Notes: generated from the letters alone by a model not told the origin. A DNA stretch of 64,000 nt from Paraescarpia echinospica (GCA_020002185.1 CM034531.1:48866715-48930714), one strand, 5' to 3'; shown: positions 10,901 through 23,579, counted from the first letter of the stretch. Translations and numbers: made by a program.

Positions 10901-13094
10901 CTGTAAAATTTCATTTTAGAAGTTTCTTTGGTAATTTATCAACACACTACAAAACCGATGCTACTGTGTGCTATTATGTGCTGGAGACATGTCTGAACTT
11001 GTTTCTTTGTTGCGGGCTCGAGCACGCGCCCTGTATGTCATCAAAGCTATCATAGTGATTAGATCGTAATCATAGTGATTTGTAAGAACTATATCGAACC
11101 AATGATATAATCAAACCGGTATAAACTTGTATAAACCGGTATAATCTGATAACGATTTAGAAGATAGGAACTTATCTTCGAAATCACTCAAACTGACCGA
11201 TATCTGTGTAATGTTTTGGTCAAACCCTTTGTCATGTAACAATATCTGACGTACGAGATTTGTACTTCCTTGACTTTGCATCAATATCGCCATATTTAAT
11301 ACACTTTTGTGAGAAGGTGTTTGGCTCTGAAAAGAACCGTTTGTTTTCAACTTGAGGTATAGGTATAAAAAGAACGAATGTGTCTCCTAAAACATGTTCA
11401 AATGGCGTCAAGAAGTCCGTTTGAAGCTCCAACAACAACAACAAAAGGCGCGAAGTAAGCCTCCAAAAACTCATCGTTTCTGGTACCTCAATACCGTGTT
11501 TATGTCAAGCCGAGAGTTATAGAATTACTGGAAAAGACATAAAGAAGACCTTCACAAAACAGCTGTAATGAGACAATAGAAGCAACAATAACAGCACCGA
11601 CCCAATTGATAAGAAACGAAGTTCAATCCTCCGAAAACAGCAGCGAAGGGCGCAAAGAAAACCGTGTTAAAATACACTGAAAACATCTGGTTATGTGTAT
11701 AATTTCTTTTTATAACAGTTGGACGGAACGTAAAGGTCACGTGGGCGTGCCGAAAGATTATAGAATGTAGAGTATATAATTAGTGAATGTGCCGAAAGGT
11801 CACGTGGGTGTGCCGAACGAGCACATACTTCAGAGTACAATCTACACATGCGCAGACGGCAGATTAGAAAATTCAATCACGGACGGCAGAGTAAAATCAT
11901 CGTTCACCACAGACACATCATGCTATGATCAAAGTGGCATAAACTGGTAACCAAGGCTCTATGTGTTGGAGAAACATCCGTGTATTTGTCCCGTGTTAAA
12001 ACATATGAGCTAAAGCCTACGTTAAACGACAGGAACTTATCTGCTAAATTACTCAAACTACCTGCTATCTGTGTAACATTTTGGTCAAACCCTTTGTCAT
12101 GTAACAGTATTTGTCATACTAGATTTGTGCTGACCATTTTTATCGCAGTTGATAGTCTGCTTGCAAATCGTTTGCAAACTGGTTCCAAACTGTTTTTTTG
12201 AAGTAGTATTCCCTGTTGAAGGCGCATCTGTGTCTCATCTGCACCTAGAGATCAACAGTATTGTTTCAACCTTTTATCATGCTATCATTTTTAACCCACA
12301 CGTATGTACGTATGTTTATAATTTTCTTCATCGTTATTATTAAATAAGTAAACAAAAGCGATGCGCTATGTGCGAGTCACGATGTCAAATCTTCGGCCTT
12401 GACATCTAACTTGTCGAGTAAAGAATTGGTTGCAAACCTCTTTTTCGAAACAGGCGCATAACAAAGTGAAGCGTTATGATAGAACAGTACAGGAACATAA
12501 TAACCTTCCAGATAAGATGTACCAATATTTATATAGTTTACCGTATTAATGGTCAAGTGTACAAATGCCCATTAGAACGTTGTTTATCTTTATTCCATAC
12601 TGTAGTAATTAAAGTCGTGCTTCTTCGGTAAAACCTTTCAAACTTGCCCCTTACCTGGCATCGGTAACCGAAAATGAACTCATATATACCAAAATGACAC
12701 GTACATAGGGAAAAAACATAGAGACAACCATCTAAGACCAATGATTTTCATGAATTAAATAAAGTCAGCCACATAGATCGACCCGTCACTGTCTGGACAA
12801 AGAATATGCGCACCACGAACATTAACTTTCAACACATAAGCACACCTACAAACACACTTTTAAACTTATAACTTTGCAAACGTTCCCTGGCAAACGTCCA
12901 AACAAACGTACCAACACACTTTTAATACCTCATCTTGTGTCTTTTTCATAGTGTAATGCAAACCATACGTTGGGAACCTTACTAGTAGTCTTACACATCA
13001 CAACTGAAGAGACTATCGGTATTGTCAACATCAAGGATGCCAAGGACAGATATAGAGACATACATATACATAGATACATACGTAGAGATAGAAA

Positions 13095-14110
13095 ACAAAG
13101 GACAAACGAAATACTTAGACCAACGGGCGACAAGAAACAAACTTGTCGGACAAACGAATCACCAAACATTTAGACCAACGAGCGACAAGAACCAAACTTG
13201 TCGAACAAACGAAACACCAAACACTTAGACCAACGAGCGACAAGAAACAAACTTGTCGGACAAACGAAACACCAAACACTTAGACCAATGAGCGACAAGA
13301 ACCAAACTTGTCGGACAAACGAAACACCAAACTTAGACCAACGAGTGGCAAGACCCAAACTTGTCGGACAAACGAAACACCAAACTTAGACCAACGAGTG
13401 AAAAGATCCAAACTTGTTAGAAAAACGATACACCAAAACACCAAACACTTAGACCAACGAGCGATATGAACCAAACTTGTCGGACAAGTGAAACATCATA
13501 CACTTAGACCAACGAGTGACAAGAAACAAACTCGTCGGACAAACGAAATACCAAACACTTAGACCAGCGAGCGACAAGAAACAAACTTGCCGGACAAACG
13601 AAACGCCAAACACTTAGACCAACGAGAGACAAGAACCAAACTTATCGGACAAACAAAATACCAAACTTAAAGGTTATCGCGTCAAATTCCACCTCTTTGA
13701 GGCAATTCGACGCGTTTTCGCGTGACATTGCACCTCTTTCCGACAATTCGACGCGTTATCGACTGACAAGAACCGAACTTGTCGGAAAAACGAAACACCA
13801 AAACACAAAATTTAACGGGTTACCACGTGAGATTCCACCAAAATGAAGCAAAGCAAATAGACGGGTTACCACGTGAGATTTCACCTCTTTCCGACAATTC
13901 GACGAGTTAACGACTGACAAGAACCGAACTTGCCGGACAAATGAAACTTAGACCAAAGAGGGACAAGAACCGAACTTGTCGGACAAACGAAACATCAAAC
14001 TTAGACCAACGTGTGGCAAGAACCAAACTTGTCGGACAAACGAAACACCAAACTTAGACCAACGAGTGACAAGAACCAAACTTGTTGGACAAAGGAAAAA
14101 CCAAACTTAG
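13095..14110. repeat. 51- to 55-bp minisatellite, left arm
   Basis: Tandem units containing cttgtcggacaaacgaaac and cttagaccaacgagcgacaa. The unit is 55 bp, or 51 bp where cact is missing. It is interrupted at about 13,672-13,925 by a segment with gcgtcaaattccacctcttt and related phrases, then resumes. The inverted counterpart in the right arm is 14,880-15,730. Confidence 0.9.
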
Positions 14111-14185
14111 ACCAACACGTTGCACGAACAAAAAATTTCACTGTTTCGACAGTGCAACTCAGCAAATTCCACTCAACGTTGGGGT

Positions 14186-14334
14186 TAGTATCGCGAAAAT
14201 GTATGGCGCCATCATGTAACGTAGTACTCCAATTATCCACTAGGGGGCGTTACGCCGGAAGTGACTTCGTACCGGAAGTCACTTGACTGTCATGGCGGCT
14301 TCTACTAGGGAACACTGCGTCGGAAGTGACGTCC
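14186..14334. promoter_or_regulatory. Foldback spacer with clustered promoter-like motifs
   Basis: This short unique stretch lies between the two arms. Within about 100 bp it holds ccactagggggcg (14,237-14,249, close to the CTCF core), two ccggaagt ETS-type sites near 14,254 and 14,271, tcatggcggc (YY1-like) near 14,291, and tcggaagtgacgtcc (ETS plus CRE-like) near 14,320. Such a combination is typical of TATA-less animal promoters and insulators. The motifs are visible; the function is inferred. Confidence 0.4.
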
Positions 14335-14825
14335 TTTAACATGGTGACAATCTCCTATGTTCTAACATAGGGTTCATATTCTATCGTTTAACATGGGAAA
14401 ACTTCCTGTGGTCTAACATAGGGTTTAACTCCTATCCTTTAACATGGGAACAACCTCCTATGTTCTAACATGAGGTTTACCTCCTACCCTTTAACATAGG
14501 AAAACTTCCTATGTTTTACATAGGGTTTAGCTCCTATCCTTTAACATGAAGACAACCTCCTATGTTCTAACATGGAATTTACATGTTCTAACATGGGATT
14601 TACCTCCTATCCTTTAACATGGGGAAACTTCTTATCCCTAACATATGGCATAGCACATCTCCTTTAACATGGGGACAACCTCCTACGTTCTAACAAGGGG
14701 TTTACCTCCTATCCTTTAACACGAGGAAACTTCCTATGTTCTAACATAGGGTTTAGCTCCTATCCTTTAACATGAAGACAACCTCCTATGTTCTAACAAG
14801 CGGTTTACCCCCTATCCTTTAACAA
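14335..14825. repeat. Central palindromic minisatellite of the foldback element
   Basis: A tandem array of about 50-55 bp dimers. One half carries cctatgttctaacatagg, a perfect inverted repeat with a 2-base loop. The other half carries tcctatcctttaacatggg, the reverse complement of the catgttaaaggatagg motif found at the element ends. About nine dimers are seen, with local losses. Confidence 0.85.
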
Positions 14826-15735
14826 AGAGTGGAATTTGCTGAGCTGCACTGCCAAAACAGTCAATTTTTTTGTTCGTGCAACGTGTTGGTCTAAGTTTGG
14901 CGTTCCGTTTGTCCAACAAGTTTGGTTCTTGTCACTCGTTGGTCTAAGTTTGGTGATTCGTTTGTCCGACAAGTTCGGTTCATGTCCCTCGTTGATCTAA
15001 GTTTGCTGTTTTGGTGCTTCATTTGTCCGACAAGTTCGGTTCTTATCAGTCGTTAACGCGTCGAATTGGCGGAAAGAGGTGCGATGTCACGCGATAACGC
15101 GTCGAATTGTCGGAAAGAGGTGAAATCTCACGTGGTAACCCGTATATTTGCTTTGCTTCATTTTGGTGGAATTTCGCGTGGTAACCCGTCTATTTGCTTT
15201 GCTTTGCTTCATTTTGGTGGAATCTCACGTGGTAACCCGTTAAGTTTGGTGTTTTGGTGTTTCGTTTGTCCGACAAGTTCGGTTCTTGTCAGTCGTTAAC
15301 GCATCGAATTGTCGGAAAGAGGTGCGATGTCACGCGATAACGCGTCAAATTGCCTCAAAGAGGTGGAATTTGACGCGATAACCTTTTAAGTTTTGTATTT
15401 TGTTTGTCCGATAAGTTTGGTTTTTGTCGCCCGTTGATCTAAGTGTTTGGTGTTTCGTTTTTCCGACAAGTTTGGTTCTTGTCGCTCGTTGGTCTAAGTG
15501 TTTGGTGTTACATTTGTCCGACAAGTTTGTTTCTTGTCGCTCGTTGGTCTAAGTGTTTGGTGTTTCGTTTGTTCGACATGTTTGTTACTTGTCGTTCTTT
15601 GGTCTAAGTATTTGGTGTTTCGTTTGTTCGATAAGTTTGGTTCTTGTTACTCGTTGGTCTAAGTGTTTGGTGTTTCGTTTGTCTGAAAAGTTTGTTTCTT
15701 GTCGCCCGTTGGTCTAAGTGTTTCGTTTGTCCTAT
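14826..15735. repeat. 51- to 55-bp minisatellite, right arm
   Basis: Reverse-complement counterpart of 13,095-14,110: units with gtttgtccgacaagtttgg and ctcgttggtctaagtgtttg. It starts with the 80-bp block shared with 14,095-14,180. It includes duplicated blocks around cacgtggtaacccgt at 15,130-15,240. Confidence 0.9.
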
Positions 15736-18599
15736 GTTTTCTATCTCTATGTATGTATCTATGTATATGCATGTCTCTATATGTGTCTCTATGATCACTG
15801 CCCTTGGCATCCTTGATGTTGACAATACCGACAGTCTCTTCAGTTGTGATGTGTAAGACTACTAGTAAGGTTCCCAACGTATGCTTTGCATTACACTATG
15901 AAAAAGACACAATATGAGGTATTAAAAGTATGTTGGTACGTTTGTTTGGACGTTTGCCAGTAAAAGTTTGCAAAGTTTTAAGTTTAAAAGTATGTTTGTA
16001 GGTGTGGTTACGTGTTGAAAGTTAATGTTCGTGGTGCGCATATTCTCTGTCGAGACATTGACGGGTCGATCTATATGGCTGACTTTATTTAATTCATGGA
16101 GGTCATTGGTCTTAGATGGCTGTCTCTATGGTTTATCTCGTATGTACGTGTCTATGTCTGTATCTATGAGTTCATTTTCGGTTACCGATGCCAGGTTAGG
16201 GGTTTTACAACAGAAGCAAGTTTGAAAGGTTTTACCGAAGAAGCACGACTTTAAACACTACAGTATGGAATAAAGAAAAACAACGTTCTAATGGGCATTT
16301 GTACACTTGACCATTAATACGGTAAACTATATAAATACTGGTACATCTTATCTGGAAGGTTATTATGTTCTTGTATTGTGCTACCATGACGTTTCACTTT
16401 GTTACGCGCTTGTTTTGAAAAAGAGGTTTGCAACCAATTCTTTACTCGATAAGTTTGATGTCAAGGCCGAAGAGTTGACATCGTGTCTCGCGCATAGCGC
16501 ATCGCGCATAGCGCATCGCTTGTGTTTATTTATATAATAATAACGATGAAGAAAATTATATACATACATACATACGTGTGGGTTAAGAATGATAGCATGA
16601 TAAATGGTTGAAACAATACTGTTGATCTCTAGGTGCAGATGAGACACAGATGCGCCTTGAACAGGGAATATCACTTCAAAACAGTTTGGAACCAGTTTGC
16701 AAACGGTTTGCAAGCAGACTATCAACTGCGATAAACTTGGTAAGTATAAATCTAGTATGTACTGTTGTATGACAAAGGGTTTGACCAAAATATTACACAG
16801 ATAGCAGGTAGTTTGAATAATTAGCCGATAAGTTCCTGTCGTTTAACGTAGGCTTTAGCTCCTATGTTTTAATACGGGACAAATACACGGATGTTTTTTC
16901 AACACATAGAGCCTTGGTTATCCAGTTTATACAAGTTTGATCATAGCATGATGTGTCTGTGGTGAAAGATGATTTTATTCTGCAGTCCGTGATTGAATTG
17001 TCTAATCTGCCGTCTGCGCATGTGTAGATTGTACTCTGAAGTCTGTGCTCGTTCGGCACGCCCACGTGACCTTTCGGCACATTCACTAACTATATACTCT
17101 ACAATCCATAATCTTTCCGCACGCCCACGTGAATTTCATGTTCCGTCGAACTGTTATAAAAAGAAATTATACACATTACCAGATGTCTTCTGTATATTTT
17201 AAACGTTTTTTTTGCGCCCTTCTCTGCTGTTTTCGGAGGATTGAACTTCGTCTCTTATCACCTGGGTCGGTGCTGTTATTGTTGCTTCTATTGTCTCATT
17301 ACAGCTGTTTTTGAAAAACTTCTTGATATCTTTTCCAGTAATTCTACAACTCTCGGCTTGACATAAACACGGTATTGAGGTACCAGAAACGATGAGTTTT
17401 CGGAGGCTTTCTTCGCGCCTTTTGTTTGTGTTTTTTGAGCTTTAAACGAATTTCTTGACGCCCTTTGAAGATGTTTTAAGAGACATATTCGTTCTTTTTA
17501 TACCTATACCTCAAGTTGAAAACAAACGGTTCTTTTCACAGCCAAACACCTTTTCACAAAAGAGTATTAACTATATCGATATTGATGCAAAGTCTGGTAA
17601 ATACAAGTCTCATATGTCTGATATTGTTACATAACAAAGGGTTTGACCAAAACATCACACATATATCGGTCAGTTTGAGTGATTTCGAAGATAAGCTCCT
17701 ATCTTCTAATTCGTTACCAGATTATACCGGTTTAGACCAGTTTATACCGGTTTGATTATATCATGGGTTCGATATAGTTCTTATAAATCACTATGATTAT
17801 GACTTAATCACTATGATAGCTTTGATGTCATACAGGGCGGGCGCTCGTGCCCGCAACAAAGAAACAATTCCAGACATGTCTCCAGCACATAGTAGCACAC
17901 AGAAGCATCGGTTTTGTAGTGTGTTGAAAAATTACCAAAGAAACTGCTAGAATAAAATTTTACAGGGGAAGTTGCCACTCGCTATAACACGACGTCACTT
18001 ACCATGAAGACACTGACCATGACGTCGTATGATGGGATTACATTCAGGCGCGCAAGTTCAAAACGATGGCTAACCAAATCACTATCTGTTTGACCAACTC
18101 ATCTTGCATTCAGAATTACTGCGCGTAGCAGTTTAGTGACGTCACTGACCATGATGTCACTTGGTGGGATTACCTTTCTGCGCGAAAGTTCAAAATGTTA
18201 ACTAACCAAAGCACTACCTGTTTGACAAACTCACCTTGCATACAGAATTACTGCGCGTAGCAGTTTAATGACGTCATACAGGGTGCTCGCGCTCACGCTC
18301 GCAACAAACAAACAAGTCCAGACACGTCTTGAGTACAGGTTTTATAAGAGACACGAATTTAGGCACTACCGTACGGAAATGATACCAAAGGTCTAATGCC
18401 AAGATGGTCGCTCTGTTCGAAAAAAAACGCGGCTATAGGTTCTAATATAACACAGTGAATTTCGTATACATTACTTCAGATAGAAAGACCTCCGCTGAAT
18501 TTATAATCCTTTTATTATAAATTACGCCTGATTATAACACCATATTTTAGACACGTCATCGTCAAACAAATATGGGCTCGAGACCTTGGCGGAGCCTCG

Positions 18600-19060
18600 G
18601 CCTACGGGCTAAGCAATCTCCTATCTTTTAACATGGGGAAAATTCAAAATTTCTTTGTATACCTTTATCATAATAGTTCCTATCTTTTAACATGGGAAAA
18701 TGTCCTATCTTTTAATATGGCGAAAATTTGTAGGACAGTTTCAGAGGACAATTTTGGGGTAAATTGATACCTCCAACTCAAAATGCCGTCGTATACCTTT
18801 ACGATAATAGCTCGTATCCTTTAATATTGGGAAAATTCCATATCTTTTAACATGGGAGCACCCCGAAGGAAATACCTATCTTTTAACATGGGGAAAAGCC
18901 GCCATTTTGATGTAAACGCTAAAATAGGCATTGTGCACGCCTTTTGAAGGAAATCCCTATCTTTTAACAGGGGACCGGAACTACTTTTCAACTTCCTATC
19001 TTTTAACATGGGCGCGCCCCGAAGCAAATCCCTATCTTTTAACATGGGTGTTTGCTTGTC
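18600..19060 (-). repeat. Terminal cluster of catgttaaaagatagg motifs (right)
   Basis: About nine copies of cctatcttttaacatggg lie near the right end in the inverse orientation of the left cluster, with matching spacers such as gggcgcgccccgaagcaaat. Confidence 0.85.
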
Positions 19061-19897
19061 CCCCGCGCCAACATCACCGCCAAGGGACCGCATATACTAC
19101 TAGCGTTAGGTAACGCTTATTAAAATGTTGACTCGTCGAGTTGTCAATAACAGATATAATTTGTATTAATTGTTTTGGTAGACTTCAAAAGCATTCCAAC
19201 GAAGAACTAGCAATATAGGGTAGCCTGGGGCATAACGGCCCGTGGAGATAATATGCCCCCTCCCCCCGCTATATCTGCCAAACCAGAGAACACGAATTAA
19301 CGGCGCATTGTTGAAAATTATGCTGCCACCTAGCGAATATTCTTAGAGACCGCAAGCCGCTGCCAAAAGTAAGTTAATAATTCTACTTTAAAGTTTTGTG
19401 TACCCTGCGATCTAATAATCACTCTTTGGTCAAATCGATGCTAACGCATTCACTGTGTGATGATAAGCCAACGACTGGTACTAATGCACTCGCATTTATA
19501 CACATGTTCAACTACTTTGATCAAAATGTGAGCGATATTAAAGGGTTAAATGTGAAGAATGAACAAGTCAGCCATCGCTGCAATGGTGTGTACGGGGTAA
19601 GACGGCCCTTTCAGAACGGGGTAAGACGGTTTCGGCGGCCGTCTTACCTCGCCATGGTGTACGACTATTGTATGTAAAGGCAATATAGCAATGATGTATC
19701 TATTGCATGCAGTAAATTTAAATATGTATAAACTATTTACACATGCATATATGACGAATATAAATATAATTTTTAATATATTATATCAGAAGCAGTTGCG
19801 ACTATGAAGATAAAGTATCCACACAATTTTGAGGGATACATCTAGCATGTCTAAGATAACATATATTATATATCTCATAAATAATATAATAACTACC

Positions 19898-20029
<132 letters not shown>

Positions 20030-20082
20030 GTTCTATCACAATTTGTAAGTTTTATAACTCTATCAATCATACTCTCAACTTT

Positions 20083-22138
20083 CAGGAAGGCGTTCCATTG
20101 AAAGAGGTCAGCCGTATAACTGGTATACCGACGTCAACGTTAAGGAGACACCGAAATGAAAACGTGCGTGAACCAGGATAGGTCTGCGTGAGCCGGTTTC
20201 AGCCCGAGTTGGCAAGTGACGTTGAAGGAATATTGCGAGATCATATCCAAATGATAGAAAAAGCATTGTTTGGATTGACAACACATGAAGTGTGCCGCCA
20301 AGCTTATGAGATAACAGAGAAAAGGGCGTGAACCATCCGTTCTCACACGAAGCAAAGGCTGCAGGGCGTGACTGGCTGCTCGTTTTTTTAAACGCCGCAA
20401 CGACCTAAGCATCCGTGTCGCAGAGGGAATCAATACTGCCAGAGCCGTGGACTTCAACCGTGTCAAAGTTGGTCAGTTTTTCGATGACGTTTAATGATTG
20501 AGGAACGCTCATACGCACCATCTCTTCTATGGAACATGGACGAAACAGGAATACCCAACGTCCAGAAACCTGGACATGTAGTTGCCACTATGGGGTGTGG
20601 CAGGTTGGTGCGATGCCGAGCGGAGAGGATGGTGCAACGGTGGCTTTATATGTGGGTTGAATCCTGCGGGGAAATACACATCACCCTTCTTCATCTTCCC
20701 CGCAACAGTGGAACTACACACCACCCTTCTTCATCTTCACCCGCAACAGGGGAACTACACGTCACCCTTCTTCATCTTCACCCGCAAAAGGGGAAGAACA
20801 CACCACCCTTCTTCATATTCACCCGCAACAGGGGAACTACACACCACCCTTCTTCATCTTCACCCGCAAAAGGGGAAGTACACACCACCCTTCTTCATAT
20901 TCACCCGCAACAGGGAAACTACACACCACCCGTCTCCATCTTCACCCGCAAAAGGGGAAGTACACACCACCCTTCTTCATATTCACCCGCAACAGGGAAA
21001 CTACACACCACCCGTCTCCATCTTCACCCGCAACAGGGGAACTACACACCACCCTTCTTCATCTTCACCCGCAACAGGGGAACTACACACCACCCTTCTT
21101 CATCTTCCCCAGCAAAAGGATGCAACCGCGGCTAATGGTTGGTATGCCTCCACAATTGGTCGGGTACTGCAGCCCCAACGGCTGGGCGGAAGCGATCTGT
21201 TCCTGAAATGGCTGGTACATTTTGTGGCATTCACAATGCGAACACGGAAGTGCCCCAGGTAATTATCCTGCATGGCCATCATAGTCACAAGACACTGGCT
21301 GCAGTGACGTACGCAAAAGAACACGGCATCCACATGATCATCCAGCCACGCCACTGCACCCAGAGAATGCAGCCATTAGACCGCACATTCTTTAAATCGC
21401 TCTCGGACAACTGGATGGTCTCGAATCACGGTAAGCGTATCATCTTCCACAACTTGGCAGAAATCTTTGGGAAGGCTTTCTCGAGATCAGCCACCTACGA
21501 CAAAGCCCGTGACAGCGTGTATGTGGACTATGGCCATTTGATGCGAATGTATTCATGGATGACAATGTCATCGCGTCTCATGTGACGGGTGAAGCGATAG
21601 ATGCCCTGGACCAGTCGGCAGCTACCAGCCGGGCAAACAAAGCGTCTTTAGCCCCGAACACAGGCGGACCGTGTGTGACCACCCAAACCACTGGACTATC
21701 TGCGACCACCCACGCCCTCCAAACGTCTGGAACGTCCGGCCCACCTGATGAACCAGGTGGAATACACGACACCATTCCTGCTTTGCCCACAATCCCAACA
21801 TTGTCGCGCCCGCGACATCGCATGAGAAAGACGGAATCAGCAACTGTTATAACCTCTTCTCCTTCCAAGCGCCAGTCGGGAGGTCGACAGGAAAGCATGG
21901 GAAAGAGTACGGGGAAAGGTAAAGGGAAGCAGACGCAAAGAAACGTGTGACTCGTGCCAAAAGATACAAGAAAGTCGATGAAAGCAGCGATAAAGAGGAA
22001 TGGCCTTGTTTGTTGTGTGGAGAACCATTCAGTAGCAGCCGGCCACGAGAGGTCTGGGTTCAGAGCCAAGAGTGCAAACAATGGGCTGACAGTGAATGCA
22101 CACCAGGGCTCCGGTATTTTGTGTGTCCCAACTATTAG
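20083..22138 (+). pseudogene. Pogo/Tigger-like transposase, split and mutated
   Basis: The protein would bind element ends and cut and join DNA in the nucleus. At 20,090-20,165 is a Psq-type helix-turn-helix (KEVSRITGIPTSTLRRHR). Then come a CENP-B-like middle with ALFGLTTHEVCRQA and HPFSHEAKAAGRDWL, and NMDETGI at about 20,533 (first catalytic Asp). The QPLD that carries the last Asp is near 21,370. The second Asp, expected in a LDGHxSH-like box, is replaced by His (ILHGHHSH near 21,275). A C-terminal zinc finger with CLLCGEPFSSSRPREVWVQ lies near 22,005, and its final Cys has become Tyr. Stops and frameshifts occur at about 20,179, 20,395 and 20,493, and a 41-bp minisatellite splits the core at 20,665-21,115. 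The HTH may follow an intron. Clearly dead. Confidence 0.85.
20665..21115. repeat. 41-bp minisatellite inside the pogo transposase
   Basis: About 10.5 copies of a 41-bp unit containing aactacacaccacccttctt and catcttcacccgcaacagg. Since 41 is not a multiple of 3, successive units are read in rotating frames, giving long but meaningless open frames. Variants alternate (cgcaacagg versus cgcaaaagg; catcttc versus catattc), indicating a higher-order pattern of 2-3 units. Confidence 0.93.
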
Positions 22139-22656
22139 TCAGATGTGATTACATCAATACAAGAAGTTATGCAAGATGCTAATGATTCTCAGGCCTATGA
22201 TGATGCAGATGCCAAAGCTGATGTGAGTTGTCAGTGATGAGTGTGTAATGATGATACAGAATGCTGCTTCTAATTCTGTTGATGTAGTGTAATTCGTGAC
22301 GAGTGATGCCGATTGGTGATAATTTTTGCTCACGATGAATTGTAATTGTATAATTAATTGTATAAATAATTAATAAAATACATTGTTTTTATCGTTACAG
22401 CTGTTAAACATAATATTAGAGTAAGTAGGCTCCGGACCCTTTTACCCCATGCATGGGACAATATGGTTTTATTGGAGCAACTTTTTAACTTGCAATAATT
22501 TACATTTGGTTACTCATTGTGCAGAGATATGTGTCCTACGCATGGAGTATGTGTATCTCAACACTACTACAGTACAAATATGCATCGACAAGTCATGGAT
22601 ACAAAAACACACAACTTTTCCCTTATGGGGCCCGCATGCCCCAGGTTACCCACCAT

Positions 22657-23330
22657 ACTGATTTATTTGATTACTTTTACACTTATGCTCTGAATTGCTT
22701 TGACCATCTCAATACACTAAAAGACACAATTCCGGTGACCATTTTGGCGTAAGACCACATTGAGGATTCGTCCGCTATTACCGAGTGAAAGAGTGCCCTT
22801 GGAAATAGCATTTTGGTGTGATGTTTTAATTTTGTTGGGCACTTGTACGTGGGACATGTTGGTCCGGTGAATACGGAAGATACTACTGCATTAGATCTTT
22901 CAGTAGGTAGCAATAAATATGCCCTAGTCGCTCGCGTATTCGCGCAGTGGCTATTTTGCAGAACGCACCAATATTTCAAAATCCGTTATCAGATTGGGGC
23001 GAAATTGAGGTGTATCAGGTTTGGGATTTTTTTTTTTTATAAAAAAACGAGGTATGCTAATTTCACGAATTATACATATAGCACTTGTGTCAATGAAGGT
23101 TAAATATGGTGTGAAATTTTCAAGAAGATTGTTAGAGAAACTTTTCAGTAAATGAAGGAAACGTTATACCTAAAATCTAACGTAGTCTTGCCCCTATTGT
23201 ACTGTTATGCTTACCTAGAGTGAACGTCTCCAACCTCATGTAACGCTTCGCGGCACTTTTAATACGAGACTCCCCACGCTGTAAGCGTGACATATACTTC
23301 ATGAATGGCTCCATATGTCATAATCACGTC
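22657..23330. other. Unassigned intergenic stretch
   Basis: No gene or clear repeat recognised. The last 70 bases before the tRNA gene are shared with the sequence upstream of the second tRNA-Arg gene (gtaagcgtgac and atgaatggc), so the tRNA duplication includes flanking DNA. Confidence 0.5.
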
Positions 23331-23403
23331 GGCCGCGTGGCCTAATGGATAAGGCGTCTGACTTCGAATTAGAAGATTGCGGTTTCGAGTCCCGTCGTGG
23401 TCA
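23331..23403 (+). tRNA. tRNA-Arg(TCG), possibly inactive copy
   Basis: A 73-nt cloverleaf: acceptor ggccgcg pairs with cgtggtc, discriminator A. The anticodon loop cttcgaa gives anticodon TCG (reads CGA, Arg). Box A is tggcctaatgg. Box B reads tttcgagtc where the intact copy at 38,963 reads gttcgagtc: the conserved G53 of the T stem is T, breaking the G53-C61 pair and weakening box B. A T-run follows at 23,406. Probably a tRNA-Arg gene on the way to pseudogene, though mild variants can still work. Confidence 0.8.
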
Positions 23404-23579
23404 ATCTTTTATTGTAATCTAGTTTGCTCGGGATGAAATATATGTTACAAAATGCTCGTAGTCAAAGACATAGAGCTCTCCTAATTCCCCGTATTCGCAT
23501 ATACTGCCTAAGTACCATCGCTTGATTGCCTTTCGCTACGTTGTGCTTTATTCCTGCGCAGTCGCGTTTCCTCTTATTG

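Larger units (their letters stand above)
8891..19100. mobile_element. 10.2-kb foldback element with giant inverted arms
   Basis: The left end reads gtagtatgtgcggtccctta and the right end, reverse-complemented, reads gtagtatatgcggtcccttg. Both are bordered outside by TA (8,889-8,890 and 19,101-19,102), compatible with a TA target duplication as in Tc1/mariner-like transposition. The arms are inverted copies over almost the whole element, left about 8,891-14,185 and right about 14,826-19,100. Landmarks in matching order are the atgttaaaagatagg cluster at each end, tgacgtcat modules, the paired ggtttataccggt and aaagggtttgaccaaa blocks, the accttactagtagtctta block, and the tgtcggacaaacgaaac minisatellite. 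The left arm is longer because of extra sequence at about 10,010-10,740. No transposase is visible, so it is presumably non-autonomous. Confidence 0.88.

Noticed and set aside
13022..15877. Several 60-90 residue frames with TNETPNT-like repeats
   Set aside because: They are the 51-55 bp minisatellite of the foldback arms and occur in mirror image on the other arm.
20494..21262. 213- and 226-residue frames that look like a repeat-rich protein
   Set aside because: They are the 41-bp minisatellite read in rotating frames and joined to pieces of a dead transposase.
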